A DNA stretch of 64,000 nucleotides from Dallia pectoralis (taxonomy: Eukaryota > Chordata > Actinopteri > Esociformes > Umbridae), in contig CM055736.1 in assembly GCA_029465975.1 (NCBI GenBank), forward strand, positions 8,818,207-8,882,206, written 5' to 3'. Numbering within the stretch: position 1 is the stretch's first letter; each line of letters begins with the position of its first letter. A model generated the notes under the pieces. That model was not told the DNA's origin and did no database searches. It saw only the letters and a program-made list of their open reading frames with translations. Position numbers and translations under genes: made by a program. Positions 1 through 12,700 of the stretch are shown piece by piece.

Positions 1-2321
1 AGCAGAATGGTTTGTTCTGGAAATAAAACGTTAAAAACCATTTTACTTGATAAAATGAGCAAACAATGACTAAGTAGTTGCTCTAGCATACTCTTTTAAA
101 TCGTCCTTAAACCTCAGGACAGCCATCTTGAAAAAGTGCATATTAAACCTTGTAGTAGACTGTAAATATTGATTAGAAGTCAAATATTTGCAGACTTGCC
201 CTGCATGGCTAATGAGGTAAAACTTGAGACAGACAGGTAATAGAGATAGGTAAGATAAAACAGAAGAGTAGACAGAAAGGAAGAACGGGGAAGTTAGCTG
301 AAACAGACAGGAGGGGGGAACTGAGTTGAGACCGTTGCTTTGCTTCATCTGCTTCAGCTTACATCGTTTGCAGAGATCTAGGCCGCTGTCTACAGGTGTG
401 GACTCCATATCAAAGGTTGGTATGAGGTGCTTGAGTTTTGCCACATGACAGATGTTGTTAAAAAAGGTCAACAGACTTTTTCCAAAAGCACAAAAATGAA
501 GCACCTGTCAAGACTCTTGGAAAAACTTTCTATGGACATGAAAGTCTAAATGAATGCTTTGTTTGGACGACGACAGGCCTCTGAGGAAGAGCGTGGGTAC
601 CGATCATCACCTGGCTAATATCATTAATAAAGCATGGTGGCGGGAGCATCATGCTATAGGGATGCTTCTCAGCGGCAGGTACTGGGAGACTTTTTTTCCA
701 AGGTGCTCTGTATTTAGCTCAGTTCATCATTCCTTTAATCCGACCAAAGGCACAACGCCAAGACAACTTTAGAGTGTCTTCAGGACGTGTCCTTGATTGA
801 AAATGCCCTTGCATGGCCCAGACACAGCCCAGACTTAAAATTATATAAAACATCTGTAGGGACACTTCGAGAACACAGTTGACAGATGCTCCCCATCCAT
901 TCTGGCAGAACTTGAAAGGAACTGCAAGGAAGAATGGAAGTAATGGGACAAACTGCCGAATTCAGCAGGTGTGCAAAGCTGTGAGATGCAAACTCGAGAA
1001 GAATCAAAGCGATATTCCAGTTATAAATGATGAATATATTGGCAAAGATTTCTAAAACATGTTTTCACTTGGTCATTATGAGGTATTGCAGACTGATGGA
1101 TGGTAAAATAATGTATACATTTATTTATTTAAGTCAACTCAACAAAATGTGGAGAAACAGATGGTGTCTGGATACTCTGTAAATCTGTGACCCTGAAACT
1201 AAAGTCCAAAACATCAATGAATTAAACAGTTTCAAATCCCCCAAAACGGTAATTAAGATTTTTCTAAAACCTGAAACCTAGACTCTCTATGTTGGTGTCG
1301 ACCTGATGAATAGAAGAGAATGACAGGAGTTCAGCTATGATGACAGAGATTACAATATCACAAATATGTTGAACTAGCGGACTCAGGAAACAGACAACAC
1401 TGTCATCTTAGAGGGTAGAGAATCATGATGACAATTGAGAGAATTAGAGATTTCTCTACCAAATGGATGGTGGAAGACTGAGGGACAGACTGCGTCGGTG
1501 AGAGAGCAGCCATGCGTGTAAGATTGTGAAAAGAAACAGAGAAAACAGGAAAGAGAGAAAAGGGTGAGGAAGAGAAGCGGAGGAAGAGAACCCCCTGTTA
1601 CATGATGCCAAACTTTCATGGTCCAGCGACTAAATGATGTTCTCAAAAACCATCCATGTAACTGTAGAAAAGGCAGATTTCTTAGAGCAGGGCATTTATA
1701 CAGCAACAAAAGCCTGAGGTCCGTGGCTGCTGTGATGGTTTATTTGAGTATTGATTGCCTGGCATTTACACAGTGATGACCTCAATGTATAAACGTTGAT
1801 CTTCTCTGATGACGCATCAACGTGGGTCAAACCAAAGGGGGCTTTTTGTGGATGTGGAATTGAATGACGTCTGCGTGAGTGCAGAACCAGTCCGGTTCAC
1901 GTTGATCAACGCAACCATTTAAACAAATTGAGCAAAATGTCAAGATTTTTTCTTTCTAACCTCAAAACGCACAGGCCCAAAGACTATATGCTTACTATAT
2001 TATTTTGATATTCCAATGCATATTAAAGGTTGGTCTCTACCCTCCTATTCATGCCTCATTATAATTAGGGACCTGAAGCATAGATGCTTCTGCATCCTCC
2101 TGGTATGTACTCCATCTCTCACCCTCTTCATCGGTTGTCATGGGAATGAATAACAGACCGTGCCAGACACACCATGCAAAAACGAGGAATATATGCGTGC
2201 GGAAGCGAGATCCAGGCTCACTCTTAAACTGTCAACCCGGCAAAAAAATAATAATCAAAAACTGATTGACAATACATGGAAGATGGGCATGAATATGTGC
2301 ACACACATGTGTGCTACTCAC
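1..2321 (-). other. ppm1h: Start of ppm1h intron 1 (runs off the left edge)
   Basis: Everything left of the exon 1 donor should be first-intron sequence of the PPM1H-type gene. I see no further ppm1h exon here; the first intron of mammalian PPM1H is very long, so exon 2 is expected outside the window. The interval contains a decayed Tc1 transposase (about 545-1015). The other minus-strand open frames (70-504 and 1383-1709) resemble no protein I know and look like chance. Confidence 0.6.
545..1015 (+). mobile_element. Decayed Tc1/mariner transposase fragment
   Basis: Read with frame changes, the plus strand around 631-693 gives the Tc1 signature KHGGGSIMLWGCFSAAGTG, and around 800-835 gives WPRHSPDLK, close to the conserved WPxxSPDLN block that precedes the final acidic residue of the DDE catalytic triad. 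Stops and frameshifts interrupt it. No terminal inverted repeats were recognised, so this is an old internal fragment lying in ppm1h intron 1. Confidence 0.75.
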
Positions 2322-2557
2322 TCCGCGTAACCAGTTGCCCACGGTAATCTGTTCGGCTCTTTGGTGATGAGAATCGGACGCGCGCTGTGATCCGCAGAGC
2401 ACTCGGTCTCCTCCGAGGACAGACCCAGGAACCCGGGTCTCATGTAGGGGAATCTCACTGGCGAATCTGACGCGGGTCGGCCGGTGTTCGGACCACCACC
2501 ACCATCCGCGACACCACCCATGAAATTGGCCACAGCGGATTTAACCCGCGTCAGCAT
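2322..2557 (-). CDS. ppm1h: PPM1H-type protein phosphatase, coding exon 1 (partial gene)
   Basis: PPM1H is a metal-dependent (PP2C-fold) serine/threonine phosphatase; in mammals it dephosphorylates Rab GTPases phosphorylated by LRRK2. The 78 complete codons start MLTRVKSAVANFMGG and end LPWATGYA, then two bases of a split codon. I recognise both ends as the N-terminus of PPM1H: the basic amphipathic start, and the segment FLGLSSEETECSADHSARP leading to the RLPWATGYAE motif at the entry to the catalytic domain. The start ATG is at 2557-2555. The donor is GTGAGT read leftward from 2321, giving phase 2; the next exon would complete a Glu codon. Relative to mammals, the glycine-rich linker (residues 14-30) differs in length and content. 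Paralogues PPM1J and PPM1M are less likely because they lack the ECSADH stretch as I know them. The metal-binding residues lie in exons outside the window. Confidence 0.88.
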
Positions 2558-2760
2558 GTCCGTGCCGCGCCGCGTGTCCGATCGGTACTTATGCGCGTCA
2601 GCGCGGCTCCCTTTGCCCGGATTCCCCCCCAGTGCGGTGATGCAGCAGAACAATAATACCTCTTCTTCTTCCAGTTGAGCGCAACAACCCAAAGATGCTG
2701 CTTCAAACCTCTGCTGCACCCGGAAGTGCACCCAGCGATTAGTGGAGTCATGTGACATGC
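2558..2760 (-). promoter_or_regulatory. ppm1h: ppm1h 5' UTR and probable promoter, GC/CpG-rich
   Basis: The stretch from about 2330 to 2760 is clearly richer in G+C and CpG than its flanks, as expected of a CpG-type vertebrate promoter over a first exon. The frame stays open upstream of the ATG to 2950, but the encoded residues are not PPM1H-like, and the chosen ATG matches the family start. No TATA box is evident. The transcription start cannot be placed from sequence alone. Confidence 0.4.
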
Positions 2761-4238
2761 GAGCTACTGGACTGAGCTGCTTACAGTTTGATTGACAGGA
2801 AGGGTCAAAGGTTACGTTTCCACCTTCAGTCGGTTGCTTGTGCTTAGGTACACAACCGACAGCTGTTGCCCCCCCAACTGGGGCAAATCCCCGGCCCCCA
2901 AGTGCATAACCTTTGGGGGGTGGGTCAGGATGCCAGCTTGGTTGTTCCATATGGAAGCATATAGTGGACTAGGTTCTAAATGTTCCTGGCAAGACTGATG
3001 CCCAATGTGAAACAATCCATATCCCCGTTGACTAGAAAATACAAATAATCCTATCTTGTGATCAGTGGAAAACACTAAATGTAACTTTTAAGATAAAACA
3101 GTGATTTAGTTTAATTTGGAAATGTGACTCCAACTTCAACTGGAACACTTCCAGATAGAGCCTACATGAAGTAGGTATTTTTTCTTTAACCCTCACTCTT
3201 TCAACCTTACGTCCTTCTGAAACACAAGAGAGGTAAATCTCAGACGAAGGGACAGGACAACGTTCCGTAGGAAGGAAACAGCATTTGCAAAGACAAATTG
3301 GGTATGTGACCAATATGATTGTCAACTATTGCAGAAAATAAAGTGTTAACAAATGGATGATGTTTGTATGTGTTTGTTTCAACTTACAGTAATTCATAAT
3401 ATAAACTGCTTCATATACCTTCTAGACAAGTCTGACCAGTAGAGGGAGCCATTACACAGACAGACCATAACACATGGTCTTTTGAGTGACCACTTGTCAA
3501 CTTGTTTTGGTATCCACTCAACTGTCCACCTAGGAATTGTGGCAGGAAGCATTTATGGTAGAGTTCTGCTTTAGATACTTCCTACCAATTTGCACAAAAT
3601 CTGCCTGGTGTTCTGCTTAGATTGCTTCATGCTTCATCTGGCATAGCCATCTGAGTGTGTGCAATTTCTGCACCATCTGCATCCAGTTTGATGTGAAATG
3701 TGTTTCAGATGATGTTGATCTCTGACATAATGAATACCTCCGCAAACCCCCCGGACAGGTGAGGTAGGAAGTGGGCCGACACCTTGCAGGGGTTAATAGG
3801 GGAATTTCCCTGCAGAGTCCATAGTTCCATTCTACATCTACAAGTGAAATGAGGAGAATTTTAGATTCTGTAAGGTTTCCTGTTGACACTTTTTAAAAGA
3901 TCTTTGCAGGGTTCTGAATCAAATCGATGTTATTTTGCAAATGCTTTTGTGTTAGGGGAAAAGATTTCATTAAAAAAAATCTAGTTATTCATTCTTGGAT
4001 AACAGTTGTTTACTTCCGTTTATTTGCAAATACAGGAACAAGCATCTCCAGCACGTATAAAATGCATTAAAGGTTATTCTGTCTTACATGGTCACAGTCT
4101 GATCTTTTATTCTCTTTGAAACCCTCTTCAGATGATTTTACATGTCCTTGCTTAAAAACTGTTGTAACACAGAACGTGAAGAAGTTATATAAAGTAAAGT
4201 ATGACAAATATATATACATATATACACACACATACAGT
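2761..4238. other. Intergenic, no gene seen
   Basis: No open frame here resembles a known protein. Short frames on both strands (for example 3062-3325 and 3617-3889, minus) look random in composition. An AT/TG-rich stretch with alternating purine-pyrimidine steps precedes the Tc1 fragment at about 4205-4240. Confidence 0.5.
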
Positions 4239-4440
4239 ATCTCACAAAAGTCAGTACACCCCTAACATTTTTGTAAATATTTGATTATGTCTTTTCATGT
4301 GACAACACTGAATAAATGACACTATGCTACAATGTGTATAACAGTGTACATTTGCTGTCCCATCAAAATAACTCAACACACAGACATTTATAAAACCACT
4401 GGCAACAAAAGTGAGTGCACCCCTAAGTACTTGGCTATCA
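4239..4440 (+). mobile_element. 5'-end fragment of a Tc1-like transposon
   Basis: The sequence beginning at CAGTATCTCACAAAAGTCAG and running through the 'catgtgacaacactg' and 'ctgtcccatcaaaataactc' segments is the familiar left end of a very common fish Tc1-like family. The transposase and the right end are missing. Only about 200 bp of untranslated end sequence survive. Confidence 0.65.
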
Positions 4441-4696
4441 TAGAAGCCAAGTACAGCAACAAAGAACAACAATCCTGTTCTGTTCACCAATCACACACCC
4501 CGGGCCAAACTACACTTAATCATAGACCTTGCTGAAAAGATAAGTGTTCAATAGACACGTAACATGTTGGACTGCTTCGCTAAACCCAATCCATCTATCA
4601 GAGAGAAAGCCCTATGGGAGAAAGCCTTGCTGTTTGTTTATATATTTTAGGTATAATTAGAAGTCCAGCACCATGTGATCATAGCATTCGTGCAGG

Positions 4697-5690
4697 TACA
4701 GTGGATATAAAAAGTCCACACACCCACAAAAGTTTGACGAAGATAAATCATGCCAGAACTTTTTCCACCTTTAATGTGAACTATAACTTGAACAATTCAC
4801 ATGAAAAACAAACTGAAATCTTTTAAGGGGTTAAATAAAAAAATAAAACCTTACAATAACCTGGTTGCATAAGTGTGCACACCTTCTTATAACTGGGGAT
4901 GTGGCTGTGTTCAGAGTTGACCAATTACATTCAAACTCATGTTAATTAGAAGTCATTACACACTTGCCATCATTTAAAGTGACTCTGATTAATCACAAAT
5001 AAAGTTCAGCTGTTCCAGTAGGATTATCCTAAAATGTTCTTACTTGTATCCTAGAGCAAAAGCCATGGTCCGCAGAGAGCTTCCAAAGCACCAGAGGGAT
5101 CTCATTTTTGAAAGATATTAGCCAGGAGAAGGGTACAAAATAATTTCCAAATCATTAGATATACCATGGAACACAGAGAAGACAGTCATCATCAAGTGGA
5201 GAAAATATGGCACAACAGAGACCTTACCAAAATTAATGAAAAGACGAGAAAAATGGTGAGGGAGGCTTCCAAAAGGCATACTTCCGTTAGAAAGCTGAAG
5301 ATAAAGAGGATGTTCAACATGACAACGACCCAAAGCACACATCTAAATGACAGAGGAAGTGCTTTTGCAAAGAAAAGTGGCCAAATATTGCCAAGTCAAA
5401 ATGTGCCATGATATTAGACTAATAGGCCCAAAAAGACTGAGTGCTGTAATAAAATCCAAAAGTGCTTCAACAAAGTATTAGATTAAGGGTGTGCACACTT
5501 ATGCTACAGGTTTTTGTAAGGTTTTTATTCTTTATTTTCCCCCCTCAAAGAAATACGTTTTTTTTTCAATTAAATTGTTCACATTTTCGATCACATAAAA
5601 GTTCTGACATGATTCATCTTCATCTTCATTTCACATCAAAAAAATCTGGCATTTTAACAGGGGTGTGTAGACTTCTTATATCCAATTTAT
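4697..5690 (+). mobile_element. Degenerate Tc1-like transposon with both inverted ends
   Basis: The left end (TACAGTGGATATAAAAAGTC at 4697) pairs with the right end near 5690, whose reverse complement contains TTGGATATAAGAAGTCTACA, so both terminal inverted repeats are present. Internal remnants around 5160-5350 decode, with frame changes, to Tc1 transposase including a near-intact HDNDPKHT block (5316-5340), the region of the second catalytic Asp. At roughly 1 kb the element is shorter than a full Tc1 (about 1.6 kb), so it is internally deleted, and multiple stops make it inactive. Confidence 0.8.
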
Positions 5691-7863
5691 GTATGGCTGG
5701 ATCAATTCAACTAGGTATGTCACGAACCCTCCTTCGTGACTTGGTTCCTAGGATTTGTTGTTGTGTGTTTTTGTCTCCCCCTGGTGGAGGGTGGCCCGAC
5801 TTTCTAGACTCTCCGATCTGTTCGCCTGAGCACCTGTTCGGGATAACTCATCATTCTCACCTAGACCTGATCTCCCATCTGTCAATCCCTGAAGGATCGT
5901 TTAGTCACACAAATCGACCTAACAACCTGGTATTGATTCTTGCGTCAACCTCTCAGCTAGTAGCCTATAGTGGTTTTATTATTTATCTTCTGATTTGCTT
6001 TTCTCCAGGATTACCTGTCACCATTACACTTATCGTCCTTCACCTGGAGATCTAGAATAATCACCGTTGCACTTGATGACTTCACATTTGGGAATTACGG
6101 ACTAGCCACTTCATTCATCTGTCTTCACCTGCCACATCTCTCTAGATTCAATCACATAATGAACCTCACTGTTATACTGTTCACCTGCGTCCAGTCTGCT
6201 TTTGGTCTCAATCTTGCCTGACTCTGCGTCGACTCATTGCCATCACCACAAATGTTGTCACAGACAGCTAGCAGACACTTTGCGGAGGATTAATACGCTA
6301 CCTCTACAGAAGTTGGGGCATTTTTCTGGAGGTATCTACTTCCTTTCTGCAAGTGGCCACCAAATCGTCTGGACAGACATGGGCCTCACCATCAGTTCGA
6401 CGCTACTTTCCGAAAAGTAACCATGAACTAGCTTGTCTGTGACGCATGTGTGGGTTTAGTTGTGGGATGCAATATGAGCCTTTAACCAGTCGAGTCATAA
6501 CTGTATATGACAAGGAAATTGCTGAATGTTCTAGAAGAAAGGGATTTTCAGTTGCACATTACTCACAAATAACTTCCTCTTGTTCCAGATTTTTTCTTCT
6601 TCATAATCACCATCAAGGAACCACGTTGAGGTGAGAGCCAGCCTGTGAGGACCTGCCTGTTAACACCGTCTGTTTCTGTACTCGATTCAAACAGGCTTTC
6701 CAGTAAGGCGACTTCCCACATCCCACACAGACAACGTTATGATTCACCATCTGAGAACGTACCCATTTGCATCAATCTTATAATAATTCACAATTCAAAG
6801 ATGCTAAGAGAATGACTTCCAATAGGAAGTATTCCGGAAGAATCCACCCCCTATTTGAGATGCCGTGTCGTTATCCGTCCACGTGAGGATGGACCATACA
6901 TACAGGTGTGATGACAATACAGTGTGTTTTACTTTCATCAATAACGTGTATTTCCTCAGAAGTTCAAAAACGGTTACCTTCTCCCGCCTCTTTCTGTTTC
7001 ACTTATCTTATTTCTGTTTTTGACTATACGGGTGATTTCTTATAAAAAAGTTGTAAAAACAATTGCAGTTTTTTTGCTTGTGAATAAATTTCAATGTCAG
7101 CAATTATTATCTCAGCAAAATAGTGGAACTGTTTTGTGTTTCCTTTTATGGCGGTTAGCCTCATCCGAGCATTTAAGAGAGAACTCATGATGCCCTCTGT
7201 TTAAATACCACAGTCACACAGACATATGCCTTCATGGTTTTGATTGACGGTGACATTTTCGTAAAATTGGTTTGCTCTTTACAAGCTTCCCTTAATTTCA
7301 GTCCACTACATGAGTTGTACATGAGAACCAACAGAGCCCTTTGTTTTGTGACCAACTTTCTCCATTAGATAAACACGTGCATATGAAACACCTACAGAAA
7401 AAAAAGTAATCCGAAACTTGCGTTTTCTTTTTTTATTCTGTCAGCATGATGACTGCAGCTTTAGTTTTGAGCTCGCGAAAGGTCACTGCAGATTTCCTGA
7501 CGACGTGGGCCCTCTCAAAATCATTCTCATACGTTGCAAAATCCCTCAGGTGAAGCATGTGCACATTTATCTTTTTCGACACATTATTTCTTTGACGATA
7601 CTACGGGTATGAAGCTGACGATAAGTATCATATTTATGGTTACAGTGAAATAATAAAAGGAACAGCCCCACCTTATAATTAAGATGCCATACATAATATT
7701 GTTACATGTTATTATTTTAAATGACTGTAATGTCCTGCAGGGCGGTTAGAATTCAACATATTCAAAATATTGAGGTGCACATGTGTTTGTCTCATTTAGT
7801 GATCAACCATCAACATATACAGAGTGAGGAAGGACTAGAAACTCCTCCTTGTGGGCCTGGCTG
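5691..7863. other. Intergenic; possible LTR-like debris, otherwise no gene seen
   Basis: From 5718 the sequence opens TGTCACGAACC and continues with a 'tctccccctggtgga' segment, which resembles fish gypsy-type LTRs. I could not find a matching 3' end or a target-site duplication. The frames at 5462-6055 and 6202-6420 resemble no protein. Nothing else is recognisable up to the il17rel promoter. Confidence 0.35.
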
Positions 7864-7870
7864 TATATAA
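7864..7870 (+). promoter_or_regulatory. il17rel: Candidate TATA box for il17rel
   Basis: TATATAA lies 217 bp upstream of the il17rel start codon, within 'ggctgtatataatactg'. Transcription from about 25-30 bp further on would give a 5' UTR of roughly 190 bp. Position and match are suitable but not proof, since AT-rich heptamers are common by chance. Confidence 0.35.
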
Positions 7871-8086
7871 TACTGATTCCCTATACTGTTTCATTCTCTC
7901 TCTGAGTCCTCATAAAAACCAACAACTTCCCACAACTTCCATCCTCTGCAGGACCAGCAACAGAAACAGAGGGATTGCTATAGACCGGCCGACTTCTTCG
8001 CACGAAACCGAATCCGGCTCACTTCGAAGAAGAATCCCCCAAGCAACCTTGGAACACAACTCGGAACCGTCGTGGCTGAGAGGAAA

Positions 8087-9661
8087 ATGATTTATAGAAT
8101 TGTGTTAATCGTGTCCGTCTGCAGAGTGTCACTGGGTCAAGAGGCGGGAATAGAAAGAATCCAGAAATGTGAAACCAGATGTTCCAAGGTAGGACATCAT
8201 TTGTTTGGCGTTTGTTCATTTGCATTTCCAACACTCCAGGTGTATCAGCACAGTAGTTTGCCTATTTTCATGTTGCACTGCCCACCAGGGCATACTGTAC
8301 TGTTGCACTTGGTCACACAAGAGTTTGTAGGGTTAATTTAAAACATGATTAATAAGTACCTGTGTGTTATAGTCATCCATTCATAAACACTGCAGAACAC
8401 TTGTTTCTTATACATTTAGAAGAACATGTCTCGTAATTCAAGTGCAGGATGATGGTGACCGTATCTGATAATCAAATCTTTAGTATTTCTCAGAATAATC
8501 TTTTGGCTGTGGCTTTTATTTAAGTGATTGAGCTTTGACATTAAAAGAAATGCAGTGACAGTGAAATTGAATTTAGGAGAACCTTTAAATCTACAATCAA
8601 CTTTCCTCTGGAGTTATTAAGAAATCAAAATGACAAAACGCATTAAAAAAAGCTGAAGGTAAAAACAAATAAAAACAATATTCCAATGTTTATTTTTTTG
8701 TATTTCGTTTATCGCAGCTAAAATGTTAATAGCAGTAGCCAACACATCACATGGAGAGAACCTGGTATGCAATTACGCATATAAACTCTACCACCCTACC
8801 AAATAATCCTGGTGTTGGCATTTCTTAAGCCTCCCTTTGAATAGAAGGTGACACCTCCAATTATCTGATCAGATAAAACGATTCAAAACAAGCTGTAGAC
8901 ATTTTATAAGGGCAATGTCTAAATGTTGCTTCTCAGCTGAACGTTTGATGCCCACTTCCTTGTAAAGTGGTCCGAGCAATAATTTAAAAACACAGTTTGA
9001 CTCATGCAATGTTTTGATAATGACTCAATTTTACGTAGGTGGGTGGGTACCTTTATTCAAAGTGCATGTCCTAACAAATGGGACCATATCAGTCTGGATC
9101 ATTGCCTAGGAATGTTTGTCAACATTGTGACTCATGTATCTACGGTTACTGGGCTAGCTGTCTGTACTTCCTGAAGCACCTGATTACTCAGTTATTAATA
9201 GTTCAAATTGGATTCGTTTTACTGCATACTATGAATGACATATGTTGCTGATAACATGCATATGCATATGTTTTTGCTTGAGGGTTGACAAGAGACAAGC
9301 CTCCGCTAATTTGTTTGAAAAAACTAAATTTAAGACAATTACCAAAAAACATAGAGGGCAGATACCCACACATGCTCCCCTGGAGGCATCCTGGGTTCTC
9401 TCAGTAGATCCCAGAAAACACACCTCAATTCACAATACTATAGAGAACACAGGTACATACAGTATATGGAGAAGCCAGGTGCAGGATAAATGCCCCAAAT
9501 CAAGACTACTGCCGGCTAAAAACCCAGATGACGCACTTATAATAGAATACACGCTCAATTTTAGAAGCGTTCTGGAGATACACACGACATGTAACACGTG
9601 ACAACAGCACTTAAAGAAACAGGAGGGTATATATGGTACCAATGATGATGGGATGAGAACC

Positions 9662-9701
<40 letters not shown>

Positions 9702-12700
9702 CATAACTTTCTTTTCAGAACCGAAAATATAAAATCCCGGTCGGTCCATTTCACAAATCCATTTGACTTGCCTTACACATTAACAAAAGTTATTTCTCCT
9801 GAAATCCATGTCATGTTTTCCCTATACCTTTACACTCTTGTGAGCGCGGAATGAGACAGACATGGCCCATGGATGATATTCAGTATTTGTTGAACATAAT
9901 CCCTTAGATAACGACTAGGTGCATTTCACTATAATTTCGAATTGTAGAATTAGTGCGAACTTCGATTGCAATACTATACAGCTTCAATGAATGGGACTTT
10001 AAAAAAGCCAGCTGATACTACCCAGGGACGGGCTGGGACTAAAAAAGTAAAAGCACAACATATTTCTTAATATTAGCTACTGCATGTGGAATTTTAGAGC
10101 TAAAATGTTGAAGTTTAGCTGTTTTAAATACATCATACACATGGTCAACATTAGAATTCAGAAAATAAAATCTAAAGACATAACATGGCATTTGGTAGGG
10201 GAATCGAACCCGCGTAGCCCTGTTCCAGATCACACAGATGGCCAGTCCGCCCCTGATACTACCTATATTACAGGTAGGTTAGCAGCATTTCGCAAACATT
10301 CAAACTCAGACTTTTATTTTCTTTTGATTAAAAAAAGGGGGGGGGGTATTTTTGACCTCGGTATTTGAAAAATCCTGGTTACGGCACTGATTGTACTCAC
10401 TTCCATCCTAAATTATGCTAAGAAATGTCTGATGAAATACTGATGAAACTCATCTCATTGTGCAACAAGAACACACAATCTACACACATTCCACTTAGGG
10501 GTATAAAGGTATTTTTTATTTGTGAGACTTTTAAACCTTGCGTTTCCTTCTGACGCTCTAACTATATGCACATTGAGCATAGAAACATCTCAAGAAAAAT
10601 CACATGACTTTTCTAAATGAAAGATAAACAAGAAAGAATTGACCGCACCAAAGAAAACAGAATGGAATTATATGTTGGGTGCAACACATTTTTGTTTTTG
10701 TGTTTGAGAAATTCCCGATAACAGCACTTAGCTGTGATATATTCACAAAACGCCACAAACCCCTGAGATGCCAATGAACCAGTCTAGTCTTGGGACCTAA
10801 AACTCAGCTCCGTTGCACTTTATATTTTGTGTCCTACACTGAGCTTACTTATCGTCTGCAAAATTTGTGCTTACTGTGAAAAACTGCTGTTTAAAATAAC
10901 TATTATACACCTATTTCATCCTGCCTGTGAGAAACTAATGTTAAACAACGTTAATACGATAATATATTGGCTGTTACCTTATGTGAGAAAAACCCAACAA
11001 TTGGTGGGTACCTTTATTCAAAGTGCATGTCCTAACAAATGGGACCATATCAGTCTGGATCATTGCCTAGGAATGTTTGTCAACATTGTGACTCATGTAT
11101 CTACGGTTACTGGGCTAGCTGTCTGTACTTCCTGAAGCACCTGATTACTCAGTTATTAATGTGTGTAACCAAGCTGATAAGCAATGTCTGTGAATAAAAA
11201 TATATAGATCAATAAAGCTCCTGCATCCTCCCAGACTAGAATTTAATCAGAGAAACGAGCACTCAATGTCCTGGTAAACACTTTCTTTTATAATCCTACG
11301 ATCGGATCACAGTCGTGATATAGCATTTGTTTACCAGGCCTTCTCTGGTACAACTGCATCAGTTTATGAATGCTATAAATGAACTTGCTTTATAATCTTC
11401 TCCCTGCAGGGCCTCCAATGCAAGAGCAAACTCCACCGTGAGTACCTTTTACTTTGACACTGTGGTATATTTCTGACTGTCCACGATCAGATCAGATCAG
11501 AATGTGACATTTACAACACGTGACAGATGGAACATGCGAGTGCACTTTTATTGCAGCACGGACCACCCATACAGGACAGTTGTCCGAGTGGAGAATAGTG
11601 TGATGAAGTGTAACCGCACACCATGCTAAACATTTCAAATTCACCAGGGCCTAACTTCATCAGACATCAAGCACACCTATCTATCATCAGGGGGAAAAAT
11701 CCCAATTAAAGATAGAGCTTAGCCAAGTCACTCACAGTCGACCCGTTTTATGCTACACATTTTTCCTTTATCTATACTAGTGTGAGAGATGATTAAGATT
11801 TCCAACGTGTTTTTAAGTCTCACTGTCATGTTTCCGAATGCAGATTTCTTTGCCCCGTGCCGGAACCAACCCGACAGCCTCAAACCCATTGTAACTTTCC
11901 AGAATGTCAGCCTGTCCACGGTTATGAGGTGTGAGGGAAAACAGAACTGCTTTCTTCATCTGCGAGCCCACACTGCTTTTCAGCTCAGCGGTAAGTTGCC
12001 TTACAGACCTTACAGTAAAGTGCAGTTTTATCCTTTACAAGTCAACTTATCCTCCATACTGGTTAACATGCAAACAATTATTAGGGGTGTGTTGACCTTT
12101 TTTTGCGACTTTTCCGTGAACAGCAATGATCTCATCTCTCATGTGGGGCTTGCGGAAAGGCATGACATGTGTAGTAATTTCTCCAAACAACTGTGCGTGC
12201 CTTGTAGTATGTCTCCTTGCCAGGATGTCATCATTACGTAATTGCCCCGTGACACAAAGCAGCGCTATAGCGATCTGTATGACAGAAGGGATGAAACAAG
12301 ATAATAACAGACACTAAGAACAGAAGCGTCGTCATTACCTCAGAGTCTACTGAGGTTTCAGTTTAAAACGGAACAATTAGAGACACCCCGAGCGTCTGTC
12401 TGCTTCTGAAATAATACCTGATTTCCGGGAAACTGTAGACGTGACTGGATAACATTTTCTCTAGGTGTTTTCTGGTTCAGGGTTTTCGTTTTCCGGGTAA
12501 TTATGTGATCTATGCAATTGTGGTGATCTAAACTTAGGTCTAAAAACCACTAAACCAAGCTTACAAGAACACTTACAGGCAAACAAAAGGGAACAGAGCC
12601 ATAATGTGTGCTATACTTCCTTAATCGACTTGCCTCAGAGACGTTTTGCTGAGCAACATGTGCCAAGAGCGTGACGTCGACCTGGAGAGGGAAAAACCCT

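Noticed and set aside
2558..2950. N-terminal extension of the ppm1h frame upstream of the chosen ATG
   Set aside because: The extra residues do not resemble PPM1H, and the chosen ATG begins exactly at the family's MLTRVKSAVANF.
5718..6450. A complete LTR or endogenous element starting TGTCACG
   Set aside because: No matching end, target duplication or polyadenylation arrangement could be found; only the start looks LTR-like.
8072..8086. GTG at 8072 as start of the receptor
   Set aside because: It adds five charged or polar residues ahead of a clean signal peptide; the ATG at 8087 is the natural start.
10190..10260. tRNA gene suggested by GGTTCGATTCC on the minus strand
   Set aside because: There is no matching A box or cloverleaf, and it lies inside the hAT MITE ends.
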